Origin: Dichomitus squalens LYAD-421 SS1
Lineage: Eukaryota; Basidiomycota; Agaricomycetes; Polyporales; Polyporaceae
Direction: 5' to 3'
NCBI RefSeq assembly: GCF_000275845.1
Contig: NW_006766969.1
Span: 1 to 64,000 of the forward strand
DNA length: 64,000 nucleotides
Part shown: in pieces, positions 62,704 to 64,000 of the stretch
Position numbering within the stretch: position 1 is the stretch's first letter
Layout: each line of letters begins with the position of its first letter
Translations under genes and position numbers: made by a program
The notes under the pieces: model-generated
Told to the model about the DNA's origin: nothing
Databases searched by the model: none
What the model saw: the letters and a program-made list of their open reading frames with translations, nothing else

Positions 62704-63224
62704 TCTCCCGTCCCACCCGGTTTTGTGGCCCATCTTTGTGTTATTGACCACTGCATCCGTGTCTTTGACCTTGACCTGGGCCTGGAGACTGCCTTGCTGG
62801 TTGTGACATAGTCGGGAATCGAAATGGCTTCCTGGAGTGCGGCCGTCTCTTGTCGACTCCGTGCTTCTCTGCTGTCAGTGCCACCGGTTTGATCCGGTAT
62901 TTGTGTCTCCGAGTCGGATGCACACGTCGTCTGGATTGCAACTCGACCTTCCTCGAGGCTTCCTGCGCAGGCTGTATATGCAACGCCGGCGGCATTTGTG
63001 GCTTTCTAGCCTTCCCAAATGAGTCACAACCGGCCAAGGCAGTGCTACCTCTCCCAGGCCTTTGGAAGGCGAGTCACGGCTGCCGATGTCTCGGGGTCTC
63101 ACTGACACGCTCCCGACAGCATCCCAGCAGTTATTGGTCGATTTACCGCATGTGAAGCATCCTGATCCCCGGCATAGCTCATGGGGACAGCCATGCGGCG
63201 GCTCGTTATGTATTGGTCGTCATG

Positions 63225-63234
63225 ATATATATAC
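63225..63234 (+). promoter_or_regulatory. TATA-like element before ABC copy 3
   Basis: An ATATATATACC stretch ends about 35 nt before the ATG at 63269. It is closer to the start codon than the other TATA boxes in the window, so the leader would be very short or the true start lies further in. Confidence 0.3.
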
Positions 63235-63268
63235 CGAACGCAGTTTGGCGACGAATGCAAACCTGATC

Positions 63269-64000
63269 ATGCCAGCGACACTTTGTAAATCGACCAACGA
63301 GAAGGCGCACCTGAATGAGAAGATCCCCAACGGCGGCGGCAGCACGACCCCACCTTCTATCCGCCGCGCACACATAGGAGTCTGGGACTGCTACGAGGCC
63401 GTAGACGATGAAGGCCCTGCTATTCCTTTTGCGTCCTTATATTCAAAGTACAACGACGCCGTGGAATGCGTTCCGTACATCGTCCGCATGATCAATGATG
63501 TCCTCAGCATTCCAGGATGCGCGCTGCTTGTGTTCGCATACGCGGCCACCGACCTCGTACAGGCGTTTCTTCCTGCAATCTCTATCTGGTATGCCAATCA
63601 GCGTCATCATCTGTCTCGCTCGCCCCCGTTACTGAAGTAAAACACAGGTTCCAGGGTCAACTCTTGCAGATCGTATGTCTCACGATCGTTCTCGGTGTCA
63701 AATACGGCGCTGACGTCCGTCCGGCCCACAGACCCAAGTCGCCATCGACACCCGCACTGTCGACAAGGCGCGCCTGTTTAAGATCTGCGCAGGCCGCATT
63801 GCCTGTAGCGTCGTCGGCATCATTCTCTATCGCGTGCGTCGTCGCGTCGGGAATCCGTTGAACGCGCGCATCCGGCGGTGGTACGCGCTGCACTCGTTCC
63901 ACTCGCGAGCGCGACTCGACCTGCCCACGTATGCGCAGCCGGCGGTGCAGCGGCAGGTCGGCGACGCGTCAGACAACATGTGGGGCCAGACAGTCGTCTG
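63269..64000 (+). CDS. ABC half-transporter, copy 3, cut by the right edge
   Basis: The 5' part of a third paralogue. The ATG at 63269 (MPATLCKSTNEKAHLNEK) leads to the family N-terminal block IGVWDCYEAVDDEG, then ECVPYIVRMINDVLSIPG, the first membrane segment LLVFAYAATDLVQAFLPAISIWY, and after a short intron FQGQLLQI. A further intron leads to TQVAIDTRTVDKARLFKICAGRIAC and NARIRRWYALHSFHSRARLD, and the window ends at DNMWGQTVV. No break is seen in the visible part. It lies about 570 bp downstream of copy 2 in the same direction, so the two are a tandem duplicate. Confidence 0.8.

Overview
The window is nuclear DNA of a filamentous basidiomycete, most likely a white-rot Agaricomycete of the Polyporales type. 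The genes are split by many short GT-AG introns of about 50-65 nt, coding sequence is GC-rich at third positions, and the window carries a class II (lignin-type) manganese peroxidase, a GH16 glucanase, a glutamic (G1) peptidase and a basidiomycete F-box relic. Genus and species cannot be fixed from the sequence alone. Every gene model below was joined by eye across splice sites, so spans are start codon to stop codon and internal exon edges are predictions.

Left part (1-25 kb), mainly housekeeping genes: a truncated Lys-rich retroelement-like ORF at the left edge; a PARP with WGR, helical and catalytic domains; the proteasome assembly factor UMP1; an ABC half-transporter; a DHH/DHHA1 phosphoesterase; a decayed F-box gene; a giant SH3-TBC protein whose TBC domain lacks both catalytic fingers; an uncharacterised Ser/Pro-rich protein; and an M17 leucine aminopeptidase with a possible alternative mitochondrial start.

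Middle part (25-50 kb), accessory genes: a probable DUF6914-like protein, then three secreted enzymes on the minus strand (eqolisin G1 peptidase, GH16 glucanase, short manganese peroxidase), each with a TATA box close upstream. After these come three copies of an unrecognised, roughly 400-residue gene family, interleaved with a urease gene and a GH16 pseudogene. The first family copy is split by a 946-bp element with terminal inverted repeats. The urease carries a flap Cys-to-Ala change and an apparent 2-bp frameshift. The family copies share exon-intron structure and flanking DNA, so this block has grown by segmental duplication and is decaying in parts.

Right part (50-64 kb): an aldehyde dehydrogenase with one unusually long intron, a NAT9-like N-acetyltransferase, about 3.2 kb without a recognisable gene, a GPR1/FUN34/YaaH acetate-type transporter, and two more ABC half-transporters in tandem. 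These two are paralogues of the one at 5.7-8.6 kb; one appears frameshifted and the other runs off the window.

The most novel items are the uncharacterised three-copy family with its inverted-repeat insertion, the TBC protein without catalytic fingers, and the ABC half-transporter family. No CRISPR arrays, rRNA genes or convincing tRNA genes were seen, as expected for this kind of DNA.
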